Positions 11,560-21,104 of a stretch of DNA of 64,000 bases are shown here, piece after piece; within the stretch, counting starts at the first letter, position 1, and every line of letters begins with the position of its first letter. The notes beneath the pieces are model-generated. The model ran no database searches and was not told the DNA's origin. It worked only from the letters and a program-made list of their open reading frames with translations. A program made the position numbers and the translations under genes. Origin of the DNA: Casuarius casuarius (Eukaryota; Chordata; Aves; Casuariiformes; Casuariidae); the NCBI GenBank assembly GCA_003342895.1, contig PTFA01000043.1, positions 1,317,685-1,381,684 of the forward strand, in the 5' to 3' direction.

Positions 11560-12135
11560 CTGGAAGACATGCACCCGCCAAACCTGAATTCACCTCGCAT
11601 TTCCCTCTGACGACCGGGCAAATGAGTTGCCCTCTGCTGCAATAATGCTGGAAGCTGGCAGCCGCGCGGGAGCCGGCGCCGTGATGGATTGTCCCGGTAG
11701 CCACAGCGACTCCAGTGTCGGCAGGTGATTAGGCAGCCGGGATCCTTCATTTCCAAAATGTCACCTCCATCTCCTTCGAGCCATCAGGACATGCAAAGCA
11801 CATGAAATACAGCACAGCTCAGGCCAGCTTTGCTGACGGCACACGCCGACAGCAGGCTCCCTGGTTCACGTCCTCGCTCCTGCAGTTAATCTGTCTCACA
11901 CCGAGCCAAGTGCCCGCGGTGGCTTTTCTTCACCCTCTCTCTGTCGAAGGCAAACAGTTACAATCACTGCCGAGGTGCGAAAGAGAGGACAGGGCAGAGG
12001 ACGGGGCAGCCTGTGCATCAGAGGATCGAATCGCTGTTGGCAGGGAGAACACACAGCTCTTGTCCTGCTGGAGCAAGGCCGGCCTCGGCGCGCATTGCTA
12101 TGGCAACCTCAAGCTCTTGGGTGACTCGATGCCAT
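11560..12135. promoter_or_regulatory. GC-rich regulatory-looking block with CTCF-like and RFX sites
   Basis: GC content rises without a dense CpG island, apart from a short CpG cluster near 11,660-11,700 (CCGCGCGGGAGCCGGCGCC). At 11,627-11,640, TTGCCCTCTGCTGC is the reverse form of the CTCF core, differing mainly at the last base. At 12,094-12,108, ATTGCTATGGCAACC is a near-perfect RFX X-box. Overlapping frames on both strands, up to 122 codons at 11,802-12,170, have no recognisable domain. The block is better read as regulatory than coding. Confidence 0.4.
12094..12108 (+). promoter_or_regulatory. RFX X-box-like site
   Basis: ATTGCTATGGCAACC matches the paired half-site X-box bound by RFX factors (GTTGCCATGGCAAC class) at nearly every position and keeps the RGYAAC half intact. 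In vertebrates such sites control ciliary genes and, in another setting, MHC class II genes. No gene start is seen beside it. Confidence 0.5.
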
Positions 12136-12309
12136 CAGTGAACCCTGTAGGTAGCATGGGCTGTGCGTAAAGTGTTTTGAAGCCCTCCTTGCTCTTCCTT
12201 GTGCCCACACCGCTGAACCTGGACCACCACCGAACTTGCCAGCTGCTGTGGGGCACAGAGTGTAAGATTCCTGCAGACATAAGCTGACAGTCTCTGTTAT
12301 CATGTCCAC

Positions 12310-12760
12310 GCATTGCTAGTATAAGAAAAAGGCAACAGAAAGATAAAAGCTAATTATAGCTGTTGGCAAAAAATGGTGGAGACTCTCTCCATGCTGGCGG
12401 TAGTTCACCAGGCATGTGATTAATGGTGGTTACTGCAGGCACAGCCAAAGCTTGTCCAACCTTAGATAAATAATAGTGAAGTTTAAAAAGATATATGCTC
12501 CTTGAGTTAATAATTTTAACAGCCTGTGAGAAATGTTGCTGTTCTCATGGTAACAGGAAAGCTGTAATTTCATCTCTAATTTGAGAATGCTTGTATAATG
12601 TGTGCAGATAGCTTTCTGATGGGGAACTTTTTTTCTCTCTTCTTTAATTGAAGCCTTTTTAATGAAGTGATATTATTGTGTAGTTTAGGCAAACAATTCA
12701 AAATGCACTAATTAGCACTAAATATACCACTGAAAAGTGTAGTTAGAATTATTTGGAAGT
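12310..12760. promoter_or_regulatory. Candidate conserved non-coding element
   Basis: AT-rich sequence with several TAAT cores (GCTAATTATAG near 12,350; ACTAATTAGCACTAA near 12,707), GATA-type words and CATGGTAAC, a weaker RFX half-site, near 12,547. There is no repeat similarity. The texture resembles a developmental enhancer; this is inference without alignment. Confidence 0.2.
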
Positions 12761-12769
12761 AAACTAGCA

Positions 12770-13855
12770 TTGCTGCTTGGAACTGCTGTTTTTTATATTA
12801 GTAGGTGCCTGATAGTGTGTGTGGGCACATCTCAGGGCTCTTCTGGAGATGCTGAATGCATTTGCGCCTCTTGGGACGCTGCATTTGTAGAGGTGTATGC
12901 ATTACAAAAGAAATGCATCTACTGGTCCTCATTCCTATACTACAAACATATGCCTTCGATGTGGTCGCTATCTGAATAAATACCTCAAAAACAGAGACTC
13001 TGAGAGAGTACAAAACAGTCTAAGGATTCAGACGCTCAGATTTCGGGTTTTTTGCATCATGGCTTTGACCCAGCAACAAAAAGATAGTGAAAGTCTCATC
13101 ACTTCCACAGTAATCCTGGAAAAAATACAAATCAGGGACCTAAATATGTGCTGCAGATGCAGGACTAAGAATCTGAGTTTCTTGGAAAGCCGGTAAGATT
13201 TAGGCCTGTGATTCTTTAGCACCTTTGAAAGTATTATCAAGGTCCTTTTCAGTGCAGTACAATGGCTTAGTCATGGAAACCAAATGACAGCGAANATAAT
13301 AATGAAAGCACTTCTGCTAGTTGTATTAAAGTGTCACCATTGACTACTAATCTTAAACCATCTCCACTGCTCTTTTTTTCCCATTAGAAGTCTGTATTCA
13401 GGTTTAATATTCTGTATCTGTTCAAGAACCTCTGACTGCCTGATACTAGGGCTCTTCCAAAGCAGTNTTAGGATACATAGAAATATGAATTAGTGCTTTG
13501 TCTAGAGGAAAACGAAATGCAAGCACGCCCCTGAACGGATGTCTACTGGGATTGAACTGGCACCTCAGTTACCCAGGGCAGGAAGAGCTTTGTAGGCAGC
13601 TTGATGAGCCCCACTCACCAGAGGGAGCTGGAGCTGAACATGGAGGAGCAAATTGCCATTTTCAGCTTCATGTTTTTATCTTTCAGCACAGACAGATTGA
13701 CATGTGATGAAACATCCACATTTCACAGTTAGTTTTTCAAAGGCTGAGTTACTTCNTCAGAATCATTAACCTGACTGAGTTCTTTGTATCCTTATCTGCT
13801 TTGTTGAATATTTTTGCAGCAGCAATTGGTGGTGGCTTGCATACCCTTAAAGCTG
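12770..13855. other. Non-coding DNA
   Basis: Several frames of 65-100 codons overlap on both strands without splice sites or domains. A weak CTCF-like CACCAGAGGGAG lies across 13,616-13,627. Nothing else is recognised. Confidence 0.45.
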
Positions 13856-13860
13856 CAAAG

Positions 13861-13985
13861 CTAGCATTTTAATTCATCCTAATTCAGAACCTAATTGTCT
13901 TGCACTGTTGGCTAATTAAATGTTCAAAGAAGTGATAAATTAGGCAGGTTGATCATTACAACACAAGTAATTAGTTAGTCCAACT
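13861..13985. promoter_or_regulatory. Homeodomain-core cluster, enhancer-like
   Basis: At least six TAAT/ATTA cores fall in about 120 bases: TTTAATTC, CTAATTC, CTAATTG, GCTAATTAAAT, AAATTAGG and GTAATTAGTTAG. The stretch between them is not low-complexity and looks like known vertebrate developmental enhancers. Target gene and conservation cannot be judged from the window. Confidence 0.3.
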
Positions 13986-13989
13986 GAAT

Positions 13990-15420
13990 CTGAGCCTTGA
14001 AACCCACATTCCCTGAAATGACAGAAATTTTGGGGATGGGCAAAAAAGCAAAGTGTGTGTCAAGGTTCAGAGGGGAAACACTGCCCTGAAGATTTTCATG
14101 TAAGTGCTCCAAATCTTACATCAGCTTGGGGCATTTTAGGCTGTTGATTTTATTTACAAGGAATGAGAAAATGAGAGAAAATGAAGTTCCAGGAGAGCAC
14201 CTTGAGATGCTGAGAGTTGCAGCTAGTTCCCTATGGAACATCTTCCTGTATTGACGCACAGTGTGCTTTGTGAAAACAGCTATGAGTAGGCAAAAAAAAA
14301 AAAAACACACACTACTATCTACATTTATAACTGCCTATTTAGGTATTTAACAAATGTAATATTCCCTGGTAGGGAACTTCCAATCACAACAGTTTAGTGT
14401 TTTGCTAAAAATTCTCCCTGGGGTCAAATCATTAGCTAAGATCTAAAGACCAAAATGTATATTCTGGAAAATCCTGTCTATCTTTGCACCTGCCCAAAGT
14501 CTCAAGATAACTTTCTGCCAGAAGAAAAAAGAAAAGAAAACAAAACAACCCACTATACAATGCATAATCGTAGCAGCTTGATACTCCGCCCGTTAATATA
14601 TCCAAGTGCTGTCTCGCCCTCCCAGGTAGCCCACCCCACGTCAAGGTGTGCGNCTAGGACAGGAGTGTGCTGGCGCACTGTCCAGCAGCGCTGTGTCACT
14701 GGGGACTCTCTGGAACAAGACCCTGAGAACAGTNTGTCTAGGACGGACAACCCATCTCACAGCTGGAACGGGGACAAGAAAGGGTCAGCAGAGCTGCTGA
14801 GATCCTCTGAGGATCTCACTGATCATCTGTTGGTTCAGTTCTAAGTAGCAGGGAAGTCTTTTTTTTTTTTAATTTTAAACCAAAAAATTAAGCAACTGTT
14901 TCTGCCATCTTCACATCTTACAGTGTGCACAGCCATCTCACTGTATTTGTAATCCCATCACTCACTGGTCAGGTCATTAGTAGGGTTTTCTTCTCTCTTA
15001 CTTTGCATTTAGGACAGCGGGACTTGAGATTTTTATTCTTTTTCACTGAGAGTGACAAATAATCATCAATGCATGTCTTTCAAGGGTAAATTTCAAAAGC
15101 AGNCTTTTCTCACCTAGCCACAGCGGCTGTGACGTGGGACTAGCACGTGGATCATTCCCTCGCTGCTGCTGCAACAGCTGGACTACGGTCAGCTTCTGCC
15201 TGCCTCTTCTGGAGGTGAGAAGAAGTTCTGAAGGTTCTGCCCGTCCTCTCCCTGCTGCAAAGAAAGTGTCTTGTCATGGCTTTTCACTTTATCTATTCTT
15301 TCATTGTGCAGTGGGTTATAACTTGTTTCCAAGACTCAGAACTCCTGCTTGCTTTGCTGAATCAGCTGCTCTTTCCTATTGCAAATTATACTCTTAAAAT
15401 TAAAGCTCCTAAAAAGTTAT
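13990..15420. other. Non-coding DNA
   Basis: No supported exon. A short A tract lies at about 14,291-14,304. Frames at 14,455-14,844 (129 codons) and 15,134-15,397 (87 codons) contain Ns or cysteine/serine-rich random-looking sequence and have no good splice boundaries. Confidence 0.45.
14798..14818. repeat. Perfect 21-bp hairpin (10-1-10)
   Basis: TGAGATCCTC, one T, then the exact reverse complement GAGGATCTCA. It sits inside the 14,455-14,844 random-looking frame. It has the same one-base-loop architecture as the palindromes at 9,870 and 52,033. Confidence 0.95.
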
Positions 15421-15434
15421 AATTTCTTTTTTTT

Positions 15435-15540
15435 TCCTGCGCTATAATTGGTCTAGCTGGATTATGTTAATTATTTCTGATCAAAACTGCTTAATTAGCA
15501 TGTCAGGTCAATTAGTAAGGGCCTTTGGGGTTTAGGGTAG
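15435..15540. promoter_or_regulatory. Second homeodomain-core cluster with nuclear-receptor half-site
   Basis: Four TAAT/ATTA cores (TATAATTGG, GTTAATTAT, CTTAATTAGC, TCAATTAG) and one AGGTCA nuclear-receptor half-site lie within about 90 bases, after a T tract. It resembles the cluster at 13.9 kb. Enhancer function is inferred from motif density only. Confidence 0.3.
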
Positions 15541-15549
15541 TTATTTTTA

Positions 15550-17355
15550 TTTTTAGTTATAGTGAAGACAATCCACTGTTATATGTTTATGTTTCTAGAA
15601 CTATCCCTGAATTAATGAAAAGTTAACAGACTGGGATATAAGAAAACGCTTCATAAGCATCCACAGATATCTTACACTGGGGATCACTGGAACCTAAAAT
15701 GCTTCTCTAATGTTTCATTATTGAAAGCAGAGTCTCGAAAGCGGAGCTCACGGCTGGCCCACGAGGGGACACGCGCCAGGAGAGCAAGGAGCTGCCCAGA
15801 GCCGCGGACACGAGGCTTAGCACAGAGCAAGCTGCGACCCCCAGAGCTCTCCCCTGCTGTCCATAAAATGTAGGGATAACAGTCATTTCTCATCTGTGAC
15901 ATCCATGGGAGGAACTCCTTGTAAAATACTGAATGGCTGCTAAATGTTGTTATATTTATTNCTCTCAGATAACTTACTCTAATACCCTTTCATAATCAGA
16001 GAAGCCTTTAGATTACATTGGCATAGAGGGGGTCAAATAAAAACCGTCCACGGATTTAAGTCTCTTATTTTTTTTTAATGTTCAGAATACTTGATTTATT
16101 TCTGCAGGTGTAGTTTTTCATCAAACCATCTTTCTCCTTAATTGAGCTAATAACTTTACTCCTGTCCTCCTCTTTGTTCAGTCTGGCAAGCAATTTCCCA
16201 GCCTCATCTCCCATCTCATATATCCACTTTTGATCCGATTATTAGCATTTAATCTTCTACAACATTCAGGGTATGATATTCAAGAGCAGCCTTATTTAAG
16301 GAAGTAATAGCTTTTGGTGTGTTGGTGTCAGACATTTCCTTCGTAAGGTAACAATTTTATCTTACATTATTGCAAGTTATTTGTTCTCCATTTTCATTTT
16401 CCTCCTCCCCTTTTTTAACTGGTATATGATATCTCGTAAGAAGATATAAATGGAAATGCAGGATGGAAATTGAGGTAGGATTAGATCTACATATGAAATA
16501 TGCCCCACTAGCAAGCACTACGGGATTTAACTCAGAAGTGCACAATTCACCTGCTTCCAAAAAAGAAATTTATACCTCCAGGTTATCTAGTGGCTGCTTC
16601 CAGAACTACTGGATACCCACCCATCCCCTGGCCTTTCCTTACTCCATGAACAATTTTCTGAAATGATTCCCAGAGACCAACTGTTCAAACTGAAATCTGG
16701 ATGGGCCTCGTGCTATACATTGCTGTGTTTTTGGAGTCTTCTGTCAGACAGGTCTTCGTGCTAATCAGTCCAGATCTGCTAGTTAGAAATTACGCAGGTG
16801 GGCGATCAGCTGGCTTGGCAAGACGTACATATGCACCCAAGTCAGATAGGTGTAGCTAAGCAGGCTTTCTACTAATTGCTTTTAATTCTGTTCCACGGCC
16901 GGCCCTTCAGCTCGAAGCACTGTGCACATGCACAGCAAGCCAAGCTGAAGACAGTATTGCAGTGTGCTCTGATTTCTCCAAAAACAAGTTACCTAATTGC
17001 TGGACCAGCACAAAGCCATTGGTCCATATATACATACAGCAAATCTCTCTTGCTTTGAAACCTAACTAGGAGGACAGATCACAGAGATAGACAGTTTAGA
17101 GTTAAAGAACATTTAAATTTGAAAATCAAGACGTGGGAAAAGACCTGATAGCCAACAAAAAGCCTCTAATGGAGGAGCAGAAGACACAGACTTGTTTGAG
17201 GGGGGCTGTCCTATTGAGAGGACTGAGCACCGTGCATTAACATAGCACGTTCACAATAATGCTGCTCTTCTTTGCTTATGCATGTCTTTCCTTCAGCTTT
17301 TTTAGCTAAACTCCCAGGGATCAGTTCTAAGTTTTTTACCAGATGCAATTTGGCG
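15550..17355. other. Non-coding DNA
   Basis: No gene or repeat is recognised. A short GC-rich, CpG-bearing patch lies at 15,735-15,850 inside a 72-codon minus-strand frame with no recognisable content. The rest is AT-rich. Confidence 0.5.
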
Positions 17356-17359
17356 TTTT

Positions 17360-17392
17360 ATTTGTTTGCAGCAATAAACAAACAGGAGAAAT
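17360..17392. promoter_or_regulatory. Forkhead-type site cluster
   Basis: TGTTTGC (17,363-17,369), ATAAACA (17,374-17,380) and AACAAACA just after it pack three FOX-like cores in both orientations into about 30 bases. FOX factors bind RYAAAYA words. Such words are frequent in AT-rich DNA, so functional meaning is uncertain. Confidence 0.3.
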
Positions 17393-17399
17393 GGTACTG

Positions 17400-18350
17400 A
17401 ACAATGGGTGCACAAGTAATATTGGTGTAATGTAAGTTAAAACAGGTGTATTGTAATAGCTGCTGTCCTGCTCACTTTCTCCAGTGACAACTGTCCTGCT
17501 CCCACACTTCTACAGTTTCAACTATCAAAAGACATCTCAGCAGGGCCCATATCTCTGATGCTTTAGTCCTAAAAGCCACAACCACAGCAACCAGAGAAAC
17601 ACTTTCAAAGTACCTCTTTGCAAACCAAAACACATAGAACAAAAAGCAATAAAATGATCTTCCTGCACTTCTAATTTAGTTATCTCGCACTCCCCTCTGC
17701 CTCACAGCCTTCATCCTGAACACATCCCTTCTCAGTTTGAACAGCAAGGAACCAAACTATCAGAAACAGAACCCCTTTTTAACAGTTAACAGCATTCTAG
17801 TGTGAACATTCTTGGTTTTGATAAATCAAGGCTTAAAACTTACTAGAAAACAATTCTGTGTCTTTCAAGTACATGCCTAGGTGTTGTTATCTGTGAGGCC
17901 AAGGAATGGCCCTTCTGCTTGGCTCTAGCTACAGTGCTCTCCCTATCCTATGTNTATGCAGTCTCAGACAGTAAAATTATTTATCATTAGTCCTAGGTCA
18001 ATTTCAGAATTGATTATGATTGTGAATTGGTGACTTCAGGACTTCATTGCTGGCAGGCTCAGGCATTACGAGACAGTCTGCACTGGAAGATTTGGAATGG
18101 CTAGGCAAAAACTGCTCCTAGTGATTAATAACACCTTTGGTCGACACTTCTTCCAGGCAACACACTCTGAAAACAGCGTGCAAGAGGCTCAGCTGAAAGC
18201 AAGGAGTCTTGTGTGCTCTTCAAGCACCTACAAAATAGGGAAGAAAATCTGTGCCGAAGACAAAGGAGATGCATGCTTCTTTTCTGACTTTGAAGGCTCC
18301 CTGTGTGACTGACCATCTATTTATCACTTTATTCTATGAACTGGACTTAA
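17400..18350. other. Non-coding DNA
   Basis: Nothing is recognised. A 71-codon plus-strand frame (18,097-18,312) and its minus-strand shadow lack splice sites and domains. Confidence 0.45.
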
Positions 18351-18354
18351 TGCT

Positions 18355-18381
18355 AGTAGATAACCACTCTGGTTATCTACT
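18355..18381. repeat. Perfect 27-bp hairpin (12-3-12)
   Basis: AGTAGATAACCA, loop CTC, then the exact reverse complement TGGTTATCTACT. Each arm holds a GATAA core. Pairing does not continue cleanly outside: a possible CTTA/TAAG pair is separated by an asymmetric internal loop. That makes a pre-miRNA unlikely. Confidence 0.95.
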
Positions 18382-18529
18382 CACAGTGTAAGCTCCTCGA
18401 GGTGTAGCTTTTTACCTAAATTAAAAAAAAAAAAATCCCCACACCACAACACACAGCAGCCCAATAAGGCTGTGGTTTTACTTCTTGTATGTGACTGTAG
18501 TGCTCACTCATGCACTAGGAAATTCCAGA

Positions 18530-18595
18530 GTCAGTGACTTGCAAGTGGTCTCCCATAGGTGAGCACGTCCATGCTAGAACATGGAGGTGACCATG
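18530..18595 (-). repeat. Possible MIR-type SINE fragment
   Basis: CAGTGACTTGCAAGTGGTC, then a CCCATAGGTGAGCACGTCC-like part and GCTAGAACATGGAGGT resemble the reverse-strand MIR order AAGTGACTTGCCCAAGGTCAC, then CAGTGGCAGAGC, then AGAACCCAGGTG. It is very decayed and assigned from memory. Confidence 0.35.
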
Positions 18596-18754
18596 GCAAG
18601 CTTCTCTGTGTTGTATGTGGGATGTTTTGTTTGTTTGTTTTTGTTAATGCAAGTATCTAAATCAGATTATTTTCAAATGTGGCCCAATGTTTAATACTTC
18701 AGGAGAAAATGCAGAAGACCGCATTCAGAAGGCTGGATGGGATTTTGGGCAGCT

Positions 18755-18780
18755 ACTGTTATACTGTTATACCGTTATAC
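18755..18780. repeat. 8-bp tandem repeat, about 3.25 copies
   Basis: ACTGTTAT, ACTGTTAT and ACCGTTAT follow each other directly, then AC. A 19-base T run follows at 18,807-18,825. Confidence 0.9.
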
Positions 18781-18829
18781 CTGGTATTGCAAAGGTGGTG
18801 TCTGCATTTTTTTTTTTTTTTTTTTACTT

Positions 18830-20825
18830 AACACGATGATACATCACAGTATTATGACACATGCTTCAGCGTGATTCAAACACCCNGTCTAATGTAGCTA
18901 CCTTTTATCTTCTAGCAAATCCTAGGACTACACATCTCTTCCAGATATCTACACAGCCCAGCCTTTTAGTTTATCATCAAAATCAATGTACCTGTGTCCA
19001 TATGCACAAAAATACACTGAAAACATTTTTGAAGAGTCTTTCTCATGTTGCTTGCACTGTGGTCCCACTACAAGCCATTGTGTCAAAACTAGCACACTCA
19101 TTCCAAAGAGAAGCAAATCTGTAATTTATAAGAAAATAGCTGGTTTGAAGGACTTAGCATGGAAATACCCTGCCACTGCTTTAGGCTCCTTGTGATCCCC
19201 CGCTGCAGCTGTGCACTGTGAATGGTTGCCTTCCCTGTATAAATGCACCCCTTCAGACAGAGGGGAGTCTGAACTTGCCTTGCCAAACTGGCATGAGGGA
19301 TGAGAGCGCTTTAACGCACGCACNTGTTGTTATTGTCATCTGATGTTCATTAGTCTTAATTGCAAGGTACTGGTGAAGCATAAGTGACAAGAGGGATGGC
19401 AACAGCTGGGGAAATCACTAACCAATCTTACAAAGGCTAGTTCTGCCCTCAGCTAAAACAATTCAGAACAAAACCTGGCCTTTAGACTAACTAGGAAAAA
19501 TTAATTTTCAGTATGCGGAGACTAAGAAAGAAGCAGGACCTACAGATATCTGGAGACGTGGCTCAGCAAAAGTCTAGGTGATCCATTGGAAAATGAAAGG
19601 AAATTGGAAAATGCAGCAGGGAGGGAATAGTTCAAAAAGACATTCTTAAGTTTTTATGTTTGAATAAACATTCTTAAGAATCCGATAGGCAGGAGATGGC
19701 TTATCACTTCTTATGGGTTTTTGCACACTAACAAAGCTAAATTCAAGCATAACAAAAATGTCTTTTTTTCTCCCTCTTGAAAGAATATAATGAGAATGCA
19801 GCATTGTGGATTTTTGTTTGGAGTTTGATTTTGTTTTTGGTTTTGTTGTTTTTTTCTTCCCCTCTAAGTGTGTTTGTATAAAGTTTCAGGCACAGATTCT
19901 CTAACTTCTTATTGAAAAGTCTTCATAAGTACTCTCTCTTCAACAATGTATCTAAAGACATTTTGATGTGTAAAAGCTCATGAAGAGTGGTTAATGTGAT
20001 AAAAGCAGAAGCTTGAAGCAATGACATCTAAAGAGTCTGTCTGAAGATCTTGAAATCAGATAGAATAAAGAGAAGGCTAAAATGACAAACATGTTTGATC
20101 TTATGTACTTAAACAGAAAATCATTTCTGAGCCCTGTCTTATCCTATAAAAGAGCTGATGAATGTCTTGGATTTAGATACATGTAGCTATATTTGCTACT
20201 GAGAAAATTACATACTTGCCCCTTTGCAATTGAACTAGCACAGTATTTTGGGAGTTTGAATTTATTCCTTTAAAAACCCAAATCATCCACTTCATTCCTC
20301 CTCCCCTCTCTGTTGCCTAAAAATGTATTCAAGTGGAAAACAGAACCCAGCTTTCTTGTACAATGAAGGAGTTGATTTCCTTAAGGAAAAGCAATGAAAT
20401 ACTCCAAAAATGAAGTAGTGAGATGAATTTGGGGGCAAGTAGGGAAGAGCAACACACAGAAAAGCTGTAGTAAGGAAGTATAAAAATTCTGTTATAAGCT
20501 AAGTATAGTAACTGCAATGCAAGTACACCAGTTTCAGGGGGAAGGGCAGGTAATTAGGGTGAGAAAAGACTGTTTCTATGCCATTAGAACCTGTAAATGA
20601 AGGGAGAATATGAAGGAAGCCCTAAACCTGTCATTTCTGTATCCAAGTGTGGTACTCACAGATCAAGACAGATGGAGAACTGTGGAAACATGAATGTGAT
20701 GACGATGATCCAACTGATCTTAAATATATCAGTAGACTTGTACAGGCACAGGCAATCTTAGATCTAGACTCTTTCCATTTAAAACATAGGCTTCATTCCT
20801 GCAGAATTAAAGGAAAATGGTTTAG
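18830..20825. other. Non-coding DNA
   Basis: No supported exon. ACATTCTTAAG occurs at 19,640-19,650 and 19,668-19,678, and the second copy is part of a 12-bp palindrome, ATTCTTAAGAAT. T/G-rich low-complexity sequence lies at about 19,811-19,862. A TATAAAAGA word near 20,145 has no promoter context. A 72-codon frame (20,647-20,865) starts in unremarkable sequence and runs into a MIR-like piece. Confidence 0.45.
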
Positions 20826-20834
20826 CAATTGCTC

Positions 20835-20885
20835 TTATTTTGAAATACATCCTCCAACCCCATAAAGTAGGTAAGCCTTTAAAAA
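20835..20885 (-). repeat. Possible MIR-type SINE fragment
   Basis: CATCCTCCAACCCCATAAAG and then TAGGTAAGCC resemble the reverse MIR piece CAACAACCCTATGAGGTAGGTA. Only this short part is visible and the rest has decayed. Confidence 0.35.
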
Positions 20886-20982
20886 TTCTTTTTATGCAAG
20901 AAAGTTAATTTTTCCAGTCTGCATATTCAATAGGTGCCTGGTTCAACCCTTCTAACTGCAGAAAACTTTTGGTACACCACAG

Positions 20983-21100
20983 CCCTGATTCAGCAAAGCA
21001 TTTAGTCACTTTACTGTAAGTGCAGCAGAGCCCCATTAATGTGACTGGAACTCTACGTACTTAAAAGTCAAGCTCTGGTTTTGGTGCTTTAAAGAATTAT
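20983..21100. repeat. Decayed amniote interspersed repeat, MITE-like
   Basis: CCCTGATTCAGCAAAGCATTT opens the copy (first 20 bases are the best part). CCCATTAATGTGACTGGAA sits in the middle and TACTTAAAAGTCAAGC then GTGCTTTAAAG close it. I recall a common reptile/bird repeat with the order CCTGATTCAGCAAAGCACTT, then CCCATTGACTTCAATGGGAC, then TGCTTAAAGTTAAGC. That repeat is roughly palindromic. Family name not assigned; the match is from memory. Confidence 0.5.
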
Positions 21101-21104
21101 AGTG

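Noticed and set aside
18330..18400. Pre-miRNA reading of the 12-bp hairpin at 18,355
   Set aside because: The stem is only 12 bp with a 3-base loop and pairing fails outside it; pre-miRNAs need about 22 or more paired bases.
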